From Thalassiosira profunda (lineage: Eukaryota > Bacillariophyta > Thalassiosirophyceae > Thalassiosirales > Thalassiosiraceae): a stretch of 41,358 nt of DNA. The notes under the pieces are model-generated. The model was not told where the DNA came from and ran no database searches. It saw only the letters and a list, made by a program, of their open reading frames with translations. Each line of letters opens with the position of its first letter. Within the stretch, counting starts at the first letter, position 1. This document shows positions 9,062-18,660 of this stretch, piece by piece. The stretch lies in assembly GCA_036939355.1 (NCBI GenBank), contig JALLAP010000005.1, positions 1-41,358 of the forward strand, written 5' to 3'. The translations under genes were made by a program, and so were the position numbers.

Positions 9062-10351
9062 CTATAATTCTAAATATTCCAAGACGCCCGGAATGATGAT
9101 ATGCATATCATTGCCACAGTTTCTGCGGCTTGCCTGCCTTGCCTCTGCATCCAGCTCGTTGCCACCCATATTGCATCTCCAAATGGCAAGCTCCAGCATC
9201 GTCGTCACATCCAACCAATCGTAGTAGGCGAACCACTCTCGGATCAACGTTATTTGCTGCCCCTCTGTCTGCCGACGGCGACCTAGGATTTCGTTCACTT
9301 TTGCCTCGGCCTGTTCAAGCTGGCCCGGGCTCCTGTACTGCAACCACTTGGAGACGACAAGCAAATGTGCCTGAGGAGGAAACGGGACAGGCATTGTTGT
9401 TCCCATCAACTGACAGGTGCGGCCGTAAATGTTAATCACAAAGACCACAGGAGGAATGTTGATACGTTCCAAAGCGGTGCAGTGGACGAAGGCATCATCA
9501 ATGTGAAGGATTCCCTCGTGCAGAGTCGCCTCTGATAAATTGCCACACCACTCAAATGCGCTCCCTTCGATCGATATTACAGAGGAAGGGACGGTGACGT
9601 GCTCCAAAAGACGACAACCCGAAAATGCTCCTTTCCCAATTGTCTTGAGCCCCTCCTGAAGGGTTACGTCCCTCATCTCTTGGCAAGAGGAGAATGCATG
9701 AGATTCGATGGTCACTGTTGACGATGGGACGTTGATGCTCCGCAGCGATGTGCAATTGTTGAATGCACTCGTTCCAATACGCTGCAACCCCTCGTTCAAT
9801 TCCACTTCTGCCAAGCTACTGCAACCATAAAATGCAAGGGTTTCAATATCGGCGACAGATGCAGGAACATTGATCCGCACCAAACTGCTGCAGCCATTGA
9901 ATGAATCATCTCCAATGCGTTGTATTCCCTCATCGAGCTCTACTTCCACCAAACTGTTGCACTCTTGAAATGCAGACTCTTCAATTTCAGCGGTAGACGA
10001 TGGGATTCTTACGCTTGTAAGTGCCTCGCAACGATGGAATGCAGAGCGTCCAATCTTCGTTACATTGCTGATATCAATCTCCGCCAAACTACTGCAACCG
10101 GAAAATGCACCAAGGCATATCTCAACAGCAGGGGCAGCTGACCAAACAACGTGCTCCAGGGAGTCGCATTGAAAGAATGAATGTTTAGAGATGGTGGTCA
10201 CATTGCTCAGATCCACCGCCCTCAAATCTTCACAGTCGAAAAATGCATCTTCTGGAATCACCTCCACGTTTGGAGCGACGCGGATCCGGCTGGCACCCCA
10301 GTGCCATTCCTGGACCGCTCCACCGTCGTAGTCGGTCCACTCCTCTTCCAT
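9062..10351 (-). CDS. BspA-type leucine-rich-repeat protein (copy 2)
   Basis: The 429-aa protein is a clear paralogue of the plus-strand LRR gene at 4937-6304. It has the same leader (MEEEWTDYDGGAVQEWHWGA), the same BspA-type repeats with AFxxCxSL, and the same tail (SKWLQYRSPGQLEQ, WFAYYDWLDVTTMLELAIW, IIIPGVLEYLEL). It has one repeat fewer near the N-terminus. I start it at 10351 because the paralogue begins there. The frame stays open upstream to an ATG at 10678, but that extension (with FFPCPTCGLW) has no counterpart in copy 1 and would leave almost no space before the PP5 start. It is predicted intracellular and its function is unknown. Together the two copies flank the transporter region in inverted orientation. 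Confidence 0.85.
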   Translation of the reverse strand: MEEEWTDYDGGAVQEWHWGASRIRVAPNVEVIPEDAFFDCEDLRAVDLSNVTTISKHSFFQCDSLEHVVWSAAPAVEICLGAFSGCSSLAEIDISNVTKIGRSAFHRCEALTSVRIPSSTAEIEESAFQECNSLVEVELDEGIQRIGDDSFNGCSSLVRINVPASVADIETLAFYGCSSLAEVELNEGLQRIGTSAFNNCTSLRSINVPSSTVTIESHAFSSCQEMRDVTLQEGLKTIGKGAFSGCRLLEHVTVPSSVISIEGSAFEWCGNLSEATLHEGILHIDDAFVHCTALERINIPPVVFVINIYGRTCQLMGTTMPVPFPPQAHLLVVSKWLQYRSPGQLEQAEAKVNEILGRRRQTEGQQITLIREWFAYYDWLDVTTMLELAIWRCNMGGNELDAEARQASRRNCGNDMHIIIPGVLEYLEL

Positions 10352-10697
10352 ACTTAGTTGGAGGAGCGTGTTGCAAATTTGCACCAGCAGAGCTGCTTGC
10401 GCCCGCCGCCCCAAACTCAGCGTCAAATTGATAGCCCGGCCTACGTGCGATGAGGTAGGAGCGTGGATGGAGGGTGAGGGTGAAGAGTGAAGAGGACAAG
10501 AGGAGCAGAGAGGAGAGGGAGGGAGGCGCTTGGCGCCGCGGCGGCCAGACGAGTGGCTGTGATTCATCCGCCGCTTCAGCCCCGTCATCCACAAGCCACA
10601 AGTCGGGCAAGGAAAGAACTGCGGCCCCGGCTCATCATAGTAGCCCTCCCAGCAACGACCCCGCCGCCGCCCCATCACTCGCCAGCACCATCACACC
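10352..10697. promoter_or_regulatory. Divergent promoter region, LRR copy 2 / PP5
   Basis: About 346 bases lie between the two divergent start codons. The part from 10480 to 10550 is purine-rich on the plus strand (gaggag/agagg tracts), and a CCGCCGCC-rich stretch precedes the phosphatase start. I can defend no specific element. Confidence 0.4.
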
Positions 10698-12287
10698 ATG
10701 CCCAAGGACGAAGGAGACGACTTCGACCAGCCCGAGATCAAAAACCTCGACGACGAGCAAGACCTCTCGTCGACGGAATCTCGCGAGGAGGCGGAGGCCA
10801 AAGGCCTCGCCCTCAAAGACGAGGGCAACGCCGCCCTCAACGCCGGCCACTACAACGAGGCCATCCACCACTACTCCACCGCCCTCTCCCATTTGCCCGA
10901 CAATGCGATCATCCTGAGCAACCGCGCCCTCGCGTACATCAAGGTGGAAAATTACGGCCTCGCCATCCAGGATGCCACGCACGCCGTCCAATCCGACCCC
11001 GCCTACCCCAAGGGATATTATCGGCGGGGCACCGCCGAGTTTGCTTTAGGGAGGGCCAAGGCCGCCCGCAAGGACTTTCGCGCCGTTTGCAAATTGCGGC
11101 CCAAAGATCGGGATGCCCGGGCGAAGTTGGCGGCGTGCGACAAGGCCGTAAGGGAGGAAGCTTTTGCAAAGGCGATTTTGAGCGAGGAGAGCGCGCCCCT
11201 CAGCGACACGTTCAAGCCGGAATCATTGAGCGTCGAAAAAAGTTACAACGGGCCGCATCCCACGGGCACTTTATTGGAGGACGCGGGGGAGGAGGCGGCG
11301 CTGTTCGAGCCCGGGAAATTGCCGCGGGAATTCGTATTGCAGGCAATGGAGCACTTCAAAGATCAAAAGGTGATCCACAAGCGCTACGTGGCCCACTTGC
11401 TCATCAGCGCCAAGCACTATTACGAGAAGATGCCGAGCCTGTTGGACGTGCCGATACCAAAGGCAGGGCCGGACGAGAACGATCCGACGGTCCGGCCCCG
11501 GCTGACCGTGTGCGGCGACACCCACGGGCAGTATTATGATGTGATGCACATCTTCGAGATGAACGGATTGCCGTCCAAAACCAACCCGTACCTATTCAAC
11601 GGCGACTTCGTCGACCGGGGCTCGTTCAGCGTGGAGGTGATACTGACCTTCCTCCTCCTCAAGCTGTCCGATCCGGACTGCATCCACCTCCACCGGGGCA
11701 ACCACGAAACGAAGAACATGAACAAAATCTACGGCTTCGAGGGGGAGGTCAAGGCCAAGTACGACGATAAGATCTTTGACCTGTTTTTGGAGGTGTTCTC
11801 GCACTTCCCATTGGCGAGCGTGGTGGGAGGCAAGGTGTTCGTGACGCACGGGGGACTGCCGGCCGAGCCGGGGGTGACGCTGGCGGACATACGCAACATC
11901 AAAAGGGGGTGCGAGCCGCCCAACGCGGGATTGATGAGCGACCTGCTGTGGGCGGACCCGCAGCCGTTCACCGGAAAGAGCCCCTCGAAGCGCGGCGTGG
12001 GATTTTCGTTCGGGCCCGATATTACGGAGGCCTTCCTGAAATTGAACAATTTGCAATTGCTCGTGAGAAGCCACGAAGTGAAAGACGAGGGATATCTCGT
12101 GGAGCACGGGGGGAAGACAATCACGGTGTTCTCGGCGCCTAATTATTGCGATTCGATGGGGAACAAGGGGGCGTTCATCCAGTTCGAGGAGGATTGCGAG
12201 CCGCAATTTACGCAGTACGAGGCCGTGCCGCATCCGAACGTCCGGCCTATGCAATATGCTGCAGGCATGGGAGGATTGTTCATGTAG
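10698..12287 (+). CDS. PPP5C: Serine/threonine protein phosphatase 5 (TPR + PP2A-type)
   Basis: The 529-aa intronless gene has the canonical PP5 order. Three TPR motifs (about residues 30-140; LKDEGNAALNAGHYNEAIHHY, ILSNRALAYIKVENY) would bind Hsp90. A linker helix follows, then the metallophosphatase domain with GDTHGQ (273-278), GDFVDRG (302-308), RGNHE (333-337), the VFVTHGG histidine and LVRSHEV. All metal-binding Asp/His/Asn and phosphate-binding Arg positions are present, so it should be active. The end, AAGMGGLFM, resembles the short C-terminal tail that with the TPRs autoinhibits PP5. Length fits the family (about 480-530). The start has CACC before the ATG, a strong context. It probably acts in the cytosol and nucleus in chaperone-linked dephosphorylation. 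Confidence 0.95.
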   Translation: MPKDEGDDFDQPEIKNLDDEQDLSSTESREEAEAKGLALKDEGNAALNAGHYNEAIHHYSTALSHLPDNAIILSNRALAYIKVENYGLAIQDATHAVQSDPAYPKGYYRRGTAEFALGRAKAARKDFRAVCKLRPKDRDARAKLAACDKAVREEAFAKAILSEESAPLSDTFKPESLSVEKSYNGPHPTGTLLEDAGEEAALFEPGKLPREFVLQAMEHFKDQKVIHKRYVAHLLISAKHYYEKMPSLLDVPIPKAGPDENDPTVRPRLTVCGDTHGQYYDVMHIFEMNGLPSKTNPYLFNGDFVDRGSFSVEVILTFLLLKLSDPDCIHLHRGNHETKNMNKIYGFEGEVKAKYDDKIFDLFLEVFSHFPLASVVGGKVFVTHGGLPAEPGVTLADIRNIKRGCEPPNAGLMSDLLWADPQPFTGKSPSKRGVGFSFGPDITEAFLKLNNLQLLVRSHEVKDEGYLVEHGGKTITVFSAPNYCDSMGNKGAFIQFEEDCEPQFTQYEAVPHPNVRPMQYAAGMGGLFM

Positions 12288-12403
12288 GGAAGCAAGAGAT
12301 TTGTCGGTGGGATGGAGAGGGGTTTAGATGTGTGGCTATTATCAATAGAGATAGAGAAGAAGGTCTTTGATTGCTTCATCTCACTTCACTCGTTTTCACT
12401 CCA

Positions 12404-12817
12404 TCAGTGCGGTGCCCAGATGTCAACCCTCTGCCCCGCGCCCTGTTTGTTTACTGCAGCTGTCGCCGCGATGAGGGTGCGAGAGTATTGCTTTCCGGAC
12501 AGCCTCACCTCCTTATTGGCAGCATCGCGCAGGGCCTCGGCGTCCTCCCTGCGTTTCGACGCTGTGTGCACAGCCTTCGTGGCCGCCTCCAGTGCCATCC
12601 TGGCCGACCGCTCCACTTCTTTTGGCTGCCTATTTTCCGCTGCTTTCGCGGACTCCAATGCCTTGGCCGCAGCCAACGCCTGCTCATTAGCCGCGTCGAG
12701 ACGCTCCTTCCAGCGGCGGTATTCCGTATCTCGTCCATGACTTCTGTTTGGGGCATGTTGGATGTTGTGGGTCAACAACTGGGCCTGTGAAATTTTCAGG
12801 CTCCCAACCTCCCCCAT
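12404..12817 (-). CDS. Small Ala-rich coiled-coil hypothetical protein
   Basis: The frame ends in a stop at 12404. Its C-terminal 100 residues are an Ala/Lys/Glu-rich helix (RRWKERLDAANEQALAAAKA, MALEAATKAVHTASKRRED), probably coiled coil, ending VDIWAPH. It resembles a structural or adaptor helix but matches no family I can name. The frame is open far upstream, through the antisense of eIF3c exon 1, so that part is not evidence. I give the internal ATG at 12817 as a working start although its context is poor (T at -3). A better-context ATG at 12756 (MPQTEVMDEI) lies in another frame and could be joined by an unseen intron or a base error. Composition in one frame only supports it being real. 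Confidence 0.4.
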   Translation of the reverse strand: MGEVGSLKISQAQLLTHNIQHAPNRSHGRDTEYRRWKERLDAANEQALAAAKALESAKAAENRQPKEVERSARMALEAATKAVHTASKRREDAEALRDAANKEVRLSGKQYSRTLIAATAAVNKQGAGQRVDIWAPH

Positions 12818-12988
12818 AAATTTTTGTCGTCTGACCGCCGCCCGCGCCGCCCCAAAACTCCCAGCGAGAGAGAGCGAGCACCACACACGCGGCCAAAGAC
12901 GCTCGTAGCGGAGACCCCCAGCACCCCCCTGCGCAGCGGCACCCCCACCACCTGCACCGTCGGCAACACCAAACACTCTTTTGCAACC

Positions 12989-15900
12989 ATGTCGAAGTTC
13001 TGGGCGGCCGCCGGCTCCGACGACTCGTCGTCGAGCGCGTCGAGCTCGTCGGACGATTCGTCGTCCTCCTCGGACAGCTCCGCGGCCCCCGCCCGGGCCG
13101 GGGACAACCGCTGGGTCATGGACAGCGATTCCGGTGAGTTGATGGAATGATATGTTGATTTGCAAGTGATGATGGTTTGCAATGCGTCTGTTATTAGGCT
13201 GGAGGCGGCAGAGGTGGAATGATAAATTTGAGAGAGACATATCATGTGCACCATTTACTTGGGGATGAGAGGAGGCGCCAACCACGGAACCATCCTTCAC
13301 CTTCACTCGTTTGCAGCACCGGGCAAGAGCAGGAGCGAACGCATTATCCTCTCCCCACTTTGTTGCCTGCGACGTGTGATTGTCTGTCATAATTATTATT
13401 GCAATCCTTGGCTTGTCCTGTCCTGCATTATTTCTCACCATTCCCCTTCACCACTTCATTTACAGACTCGGAGGAATCCGTCCGCGTCGTGAAATCGGCC
13501 CGCGCCCGCGCCTTCGAGGCCTTCGAATCCAACGTCAAGGCCCTCCGCAACGCCATGCGCAACAACGATCACAAGACGCTCATGGAGGAATTCGACACTC
13601 TAACAAAGGCCATGGCCAAGTCCCAAAAAGTCTTCGCCGACAACGGCGGCATCCCCCGCTTCCTCGTCCGAATTCTGTGCGATCTCGAGGATCACGTCCG
13701 CGAGTGTTTGGCGGACAAGGCGGCCTTCAAGAAGCTCAAGCCCGCACAGGGCCGGGCATTGAACCGGATGAAGCTGAGTCTGAAGAAGCACAATGCCACC
13801 TATGCCGGGATCATGGAGGAGTATCGGAAGAATCCCGTCATCAGCGAGAGCGAGAAGGAGGACAGCAGCAGCAGCAGCAGCAGCAGTTCGGAGAGCGACG
13901 ACGACAGCGACAGCGACAGCTCGAGCAGCGGCAGCAGCGCGGCGGAGAAAAAGCCAAAGGCGAAGGCCGCGAAGAGCGACAGCGACTCGGTGAGTTTTCT
14001 CGCATGCATGGTTTCGGCCGGGAACGGAGATGCCGGGGCCTGCGAAACTTGCCCGATGCCGGTGCGAAACGAGAGGGCCATCGTCGAAAAAGGAGCCTCT
14101 CCCTTCTCCCTCTCTTGGCTTGGGGAGAGCACCGATCACAATGACTGTTCCAACATTGGATATTCCTCGTTTCCGAAATCCTGCCTTGAGATCGAGATCC
14201 CACATGCATCGCTGACAAAGCGGTGCGGGACGCGGTTCCGCGGCAGTATGAGACTATTTCCCTCCTCATTTGAAGGGGGTTCTGAGTGACGGCTCCCCGG
14301 ACCACAGCGACGTTTGTTGGTACTTCTCATTTCTCTGGCAACACTCACTCAATCGTTTTGCCTTTCACAGGACTCCGACTCCGGGTCCGACTCGGACGAT
14401 TCCTCCGACTGGGACAACGACTCCAGCTCCTCGTCCTCCTCGGACGATTCCGACGCCGCCGGCGCCGGAGAGCTCAAGGGCCGCGCCCGCTGGCTCAAGC
14501 GCACGACCGTCGTCAAGGAAAAAGTCGAGAAGGACAAGGCGGGACGGTCCGAGGAGCGCAAAAAGGCCAAGGAGGAGGCGGCCCGGCTCCGGGCCGAGGC
14601 GGAAGCCGCGGCGAAGGAGAGGGGACAGCTCAAGGAGGAGGACCTGACGCCGAGCCTCGTCCAGAAGAAGAGCGTGGAGATCGTGTCGAGCCGCGGACGG
14701 AAGGGGAGCGATCCCAAGGTGTTGCTGGGCCAGCTGGAGGCGCTGTCGAAGCTCGCCGTGCGGTTCGGGCCCCGCGTCGAGATTCCCGTATTGATGCACG
14801 TCATCACCGCGCAGTTCGACATGCTGCGCACGATCGACGACTTCATGGACACGCCCATGTGGCGGTCGTGCGCGGGGCACCTCGAGCGCGTCGGGTCCAT
14901 CCTCCAGGAGGACGGCGGGAGCGAGGGATGGACGATCGGTCCCATGGACGCCGAGGCCGAGGAACTGGCCAACGACATCGCCATGGCGACGATGATGGGC
15001 GCCAAGGGCGGGAACAAGATGAAGGGGATGAAGGCGGGAGCCGAAGGGGCCATGACGGCCATGGCGACGGAGGAACAGCTGATCAACCCTAATACGGGCG
15101 AGGTCGAGACGGAAGACCAGCGCATGGAACGCCTCCGCCTGGAGCGGGAGGCGAAGATGTCGCCCGCGGAGCTCAAGACGGTCCGCGTCCCCGGATCGCT
15201 GTCGCTGTTCCTGTCGCGCCTCGACGAGGAGTACAACAAGTCGCTCCAGCGCATTTCGCCCCATTCCATCGATTACGTCATTCGCATCCGCGACGAGATC
15301 AAGCTCGTGGAGCTCCTCGCCGTCTTCGAGTCGTACTTCCAGCGCGTCGACGCGCCAACGGACGCGGCCATGCTCGCCGAGCTCCGCGTCGAGCACCTCT
15401 ACTACCGCCACGATTCGATCGTCATGCAGGTGAAGGAGGCCACGGCGGCGGCGAAGGCCAAGGGCGACGCCCCCGCGGAAGAAGGGGAGGCCAACCCGGC
15501 CGAGGACGGCGCGGCGGCCGCTCCGGTGGACAGCGCGGCCAAGATGGCCGATCTCTGCACGTACGTCTACCAGAACGGCAGCGACCGGCAGAAGACGCGG
15601 GCGATGCTGTGCCACATTTACCACCACGCCATCCACGATCGGTTTTTGGAGGCGCGCGACCTGCTGCTCATGTCGCACCTCCAGGAAACGATCCCGGTCA
15701 CGGGCGACATCTCGACGATGATCCTCTTCAATCGCACCATGGTCACGCTGGGCCTCGCGGCCTTCCGCCTGGGCAAGATCTGGGACGCCCACCAGTGCCT
15801 CTCGGACATTTTCTCCGGCCGGGTCCGCGAGCTCCTCGCCCAGGGCGTCTCGATGGGGCGGTTCAGCGACAAGACCCCCGAGCAGGAGAAGGCCGAGAAG

Positions 15901-16791
15901 CGCCGCCAGGTCCCGTACCACCTGCACATCAACCTCGACCTCCTCGAGGCGTGCCACCTCATCAGCGCCATGTTCCTCGAGGTGCCCAACATGGCCGCCG
16001 CGGGCGTGGACGAATCGCGCCGAGTTCGCGTCATCTCGCGCACGTTCCGCAAGTACCACGACATTTACGATCGACAGGTTTTCACCGGACCTCCCGAGCA
16101 GACGCGAGACTTCGTCATGACCGCCACCAAAGCCCTCATGAAGGGAGACTGGAAGAAGTGCTCCGACCTGCTGTGCTCGCTGGAGGTGTGGAGCCTCGTC
16201 GCCGGGGACGGCTCCGCCGACGAAATCCGCGCGATGCTCGTCGAGAAGGTCAAGCAGACCGGCCTCCGCACGTACCTCCTCGCCTTCTCCTCCCACTACG
16301 ATTCCCTCTCCCACGCCCAGCTCTGCGAGATGTTCGAGATGGACCAGAACGACGTCCACGCCGTCGTGTCGAAGATGATGATCAACCGCGACCTCGTCGC
16401 GAGCTGGGACCAGCCCACGGGCACCATCGTCATGCGCAAGGTCGAGCCGAGCGCCCTCCAGGTCCTCGCGCTGCAGTTCGCCGACAAGGCCGCGGCGCTC
16501 GTGGACGCCAACGAGCGCCTGTTGGACGCCAAGACGGGCAACTACGGGTACAAGGACGGAGACAACTGGAGAGGACGCGGAGGCGGCGGTGGGTACCACC
16601 GTGGCGGATTCGGCGGCGGTCGTGGCCGCGATGGGTTCCGATCCGGTGGCGGCAGCGGACGTGGCCGCGGAGGTGGAGGCAGGGGCCGAGGAGGTGGCCG
16701 CGGCGGCGGCGGCAGGGGACGCAGCGACCGGGGCGGATACCGTGGCGACCGGGGCGGCGACCGGGGTGGGTACAAAGGCAATCGCTGGTAA
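12989..16791 (+). CDS. EIF3C: Eukaryotic translation initiation factor 3 subunit c, three exons
   Basis: Exons 12989-13133, 13466-13989 and 14371-16791 join through GTGAGT...TTACAG (332 bp, phase 1) and GTGAGT...TCACAG (381 bp, phase 0) introns to encode about 1029 aa. The start MSKFWAAAGSDDSSSS is the typical eIF3c opening followed by Ser/Asp-rich tracts. The long helical eIF3c core follows (GGIPRFLVRILCDLED, LEARDLLLMSHLQETI, FNRTMVTLGLAAFRLGKIWD). The PCI winged helix lies at about 856-913 (HAQLCEMFEMDQNDVHAVVS), and a Gly/Arg RGG tail runs from about 952 to the end (RGGYRGDRGG). eIF3c is a core of the PCI-MPN scaffold that binds the 40S subunit and eIF1/eIF5. Both introns interrupt Ser-Asp tracts. 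The gene is strongly GC-rich at third positions, which creates long false frames on the other strand. Confidence 0.95.
13864..13887 (+). repeat. AGC microsatellite coding a serine run in eIF3c
   Basis: Seven AGC codons plus one AGT lie in exon 2 of the eIF3c gene and code eight serines within a Ser/Asp/Glu-rich segment. Replication slippage can change such a run, so length may vary between strains. Confidence 0.85.
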
Positions 16792-16845
16792 AAGTTGCAA
16801 TAGGTTGATCACCCAAATTAACGACACCAAATACTCAAGGCGAGC

Positions 16846-18402
16846 TTAATTGATGTATCCAACTACGGTGCGTTCTCCCACTCGGTTGGTGAACAAATGC
16901 AGCGTCTCCACGCCTACCACAGTTGCAGAGGCTAGCAGCTTGTCCACAGCCGTTTTCACCTGCGAATCGAACGATGACTTTGAATAGCCCTTTATGCACT
17001 TCAATGTCAACACAAAGAATGAATTTGGGGCGAGCAATCCACTCTCTTTGGCGACCACCAGTCGATCAACTTGTTCCTCCAACTCGTGCAAGCACATATC
17101 CGATACCCAAATTTGGACACCCCCCTTGGCATCGTCGTCTGCGAGCAGTACCGGCAGGGCATCCTGAATCTTCATTTGCATGTGCGCCGTCTCCTCCAGT
17201 TCCAACACAGTAGACGCAAGTTCGCCGGGATCAACGCTGAAGACTTTCGGACAGCGAAAGCGCTCGATGAGGTACTTCGTCCAACCCCCTGGAGCCGAGC
17301 CGCAGTCCAGAGCGATTGCCCCGTACAATCCTCGCTCCAGCGCTCCACGCATTGCCTCGTAGGTTTCCACCGCCTCCTTGAGCTTAAAGTATGCTCTGCA
17401 CACTTCGTCCCCGCTGGTATCGTTCGACAAAATGTTGTTGGTATCCACCACGTCCAGCTCTGGCGATGCCGGAAATATGCCCATCATATATCGCCTGCTA
17501 TTCTCGTCGTTTTGCTTTGCCTCCCACCCTCTTCCCTTGTACCGGTACACTTCAACCACCGACAAAATGTGGCTGAATTCCTTCGGGTTGATAGTGAACT
17601 GCTGCGATGAAGCATCGCTCTCGTCGACGATGGCCTCGAGCGATTGGAGAAGACGCTGCCGATCCTTTGGGGGATACACGTTCATCCGAATTGATCGCAA
17701 TCCTTTCTCTTTGGATAATCTCTCGCAAATGACTTCGGATAAATCGTCGCATCCCTCCTTCGTCGCCAAGTTCCCCTCCAACAGCCCGGGTTCCACAATG
17801 TATGACTTGTGAATGGCCCTCGCAAGGAGGGGTTCGGAACTCAATCTCCTCGCCACTCCTGCCGGCGCATCGCAAGTCAAGTAGAGCAGCGTCAGATTCT
17901 TGCTGTTCGTGGCAGCCGTCGACCCGAGGACATTGCAATTCCCCAGCACGCCCATCGCACCGCCTCGCCGGTGCAAATGCGCCACCACTCGATCTAGATG
18001 CGTCGTCTGCACCTGCACAATTAAATTGGCATCCCGCCCGACGGACACAACCGTCTCCAGCCTATCGCTTTCCTTCGCCTTGGATCGATTGCTCCTCCTT
18101 CGAGGGTCAAACGTCGGTGCGGTTGCCGGACGGATCTCCTTATAAACATCGCTCGGATCCTTCGATGCCAGCGCCCGCTGGGCGGATACCGCGTCGTCGA
18201 AGGTAACAAAGCAATATTTTCTCCAGCTTGAGTTGGCGGCGTCGTTTTGGCCGACAATCACAACTTCATGCACCGGTCCAAACTTTGCAAAGACGGAGCG
18301 GAGCGTTTCTTCACAGCAGGTCGAGATACCGGCGACGAAGACGCGGTTGGGGTCGGGCCCGGCCGCCGCTGCCACCGCGCTTCCATCACCTGCCGAGTCC
18401 AT
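16846..18402 (-). CDS. RRM + FtsJ-type RNA methyltransferase (copy 1, no leader)
   Basis: The 518-aa intronless protein starts with an RRM (about residues 20-95) with RNP2 VFVAGI and RNP1 KYCFVTFD. After a middle region of unknown fold comes a Rossmann methyltransferase domain (about 325-518). It has SAM motif I ALDCGSAPGGWTKYL (around 363-377) and the RrmJ-type K-D-K-E tetrad: Lys in RAYFKLKEA (about 339), Asp in VSDMC (about 433), Lys in LTLKC (about 466), Glu in GERTVV (about 508). This tetrad catalyses ribose 2'-O-methylation in rRNA, tRNA or mRNA caps; the target here is unknown. There is no signal or transit peptide, so it is probably nuclear or cytosolic. It is tandem with a paralogue starting at 20310 and convergent with eIF3c, 54 bp apart. 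Confidence 0.85.
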   Translation of the reverse strand: MDSAGDGSAVAAAAGPDPNRVFVAGISTCCEETLRSVFAKFGPVHEVVIVGQNDAANSSWRKYCFVTFDDAVSAQRALASKDPSDVYKEIRPATAPTFDPRRRSNRSKAKESDRLETVVSVGRDANLIVQVQTTHLDRVVAHLHRRGGAMGVLGNCNVLGSTAATNSKNLTLLYLTCDAPAGVARRLSSEPLLARAIHKSYIVEPGLLEGNLATKEGCDDLSEVICERLSKEKGLRSIRMNVYPPKDRQRLLQSLEAIVDESDASSQQFTINPKEFSHILSVVEVYRYKGRGWEAKQNDENSRRYMMGIFPASPELDVVDTNNILSNDTSGDEVCRAYFKLKEAVETYEAMRGALERGLYGAIALDCGSAPGGWTKYLIERFRCPKVFSVDPGELASTVLELEETAHMQMKIQDALPVLLADDDAKGGVQIWVSDMCLHELEEQVDRLVVAKESGLLAPNSFFVLTLKCIKGYSKSSFDSQVKTAVDKLLASATVVGVETLHLFTNRVGERTVVGYIN

Positions 18403-18489
18403 GAGGCTGTTTGCGCCGGCAGGGTGAGGTGATGTGTGATGTGTGAGTGGATGGCGTGGCTGATGGCTTAGTGAAGAGGGAGGAGGTAC

Positions 18490-18517
18490 CTACCACTACG
18501 AACAATGTACGTGGTAG
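18490..18517. promoter_or_regulatory. Inverted repeat CTACCAC/GTGGTAG upstream of FtsJ copy 1
   Basis: CTACCAC (18490-18496) is mirrored by GTGGTAG (18511-18517) across a 14-base loop containing a TACG/GTAC-like core. It lies about 90-115 bases upstream of the copy 1 start on the minus strand, where a promoter would be. It could be an operator-like site for a dimeric factor. This is inferred from symmetry only. Confidence 0.3.
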
Positions 18518-18660
18518 TTTGGCACCTTCTCTTCTCCCTTCGTTCCCTGCCTGTTGGAGGCCGGCGAGAGGAGTGTCGTGAGACGACGATCAATGGGACT
18601 CTGGCTTCAAATCTCTTTGAGCGAGATTGTTGCTATTCCTCTCCAGGATTGAGTTAGTCT

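Noticed and set aside
10352..10678. N-terminal extension of LRR copy 2 with FFPCPTCGLW
   Set aside because: The extension has no counterpart in copy 1 and would place the start within 20 bases of the PP5 start on the other strand.
14365..16830. An 821-codon open frame antisense to eIF3c exon 3
   Set aside because: It arises from the strong G/C third-position bias of the eIF3c codons. Its composition is Leu/Ala/Arg/His-rich without domains, while the plus-strand frame is a complete eIF3c.
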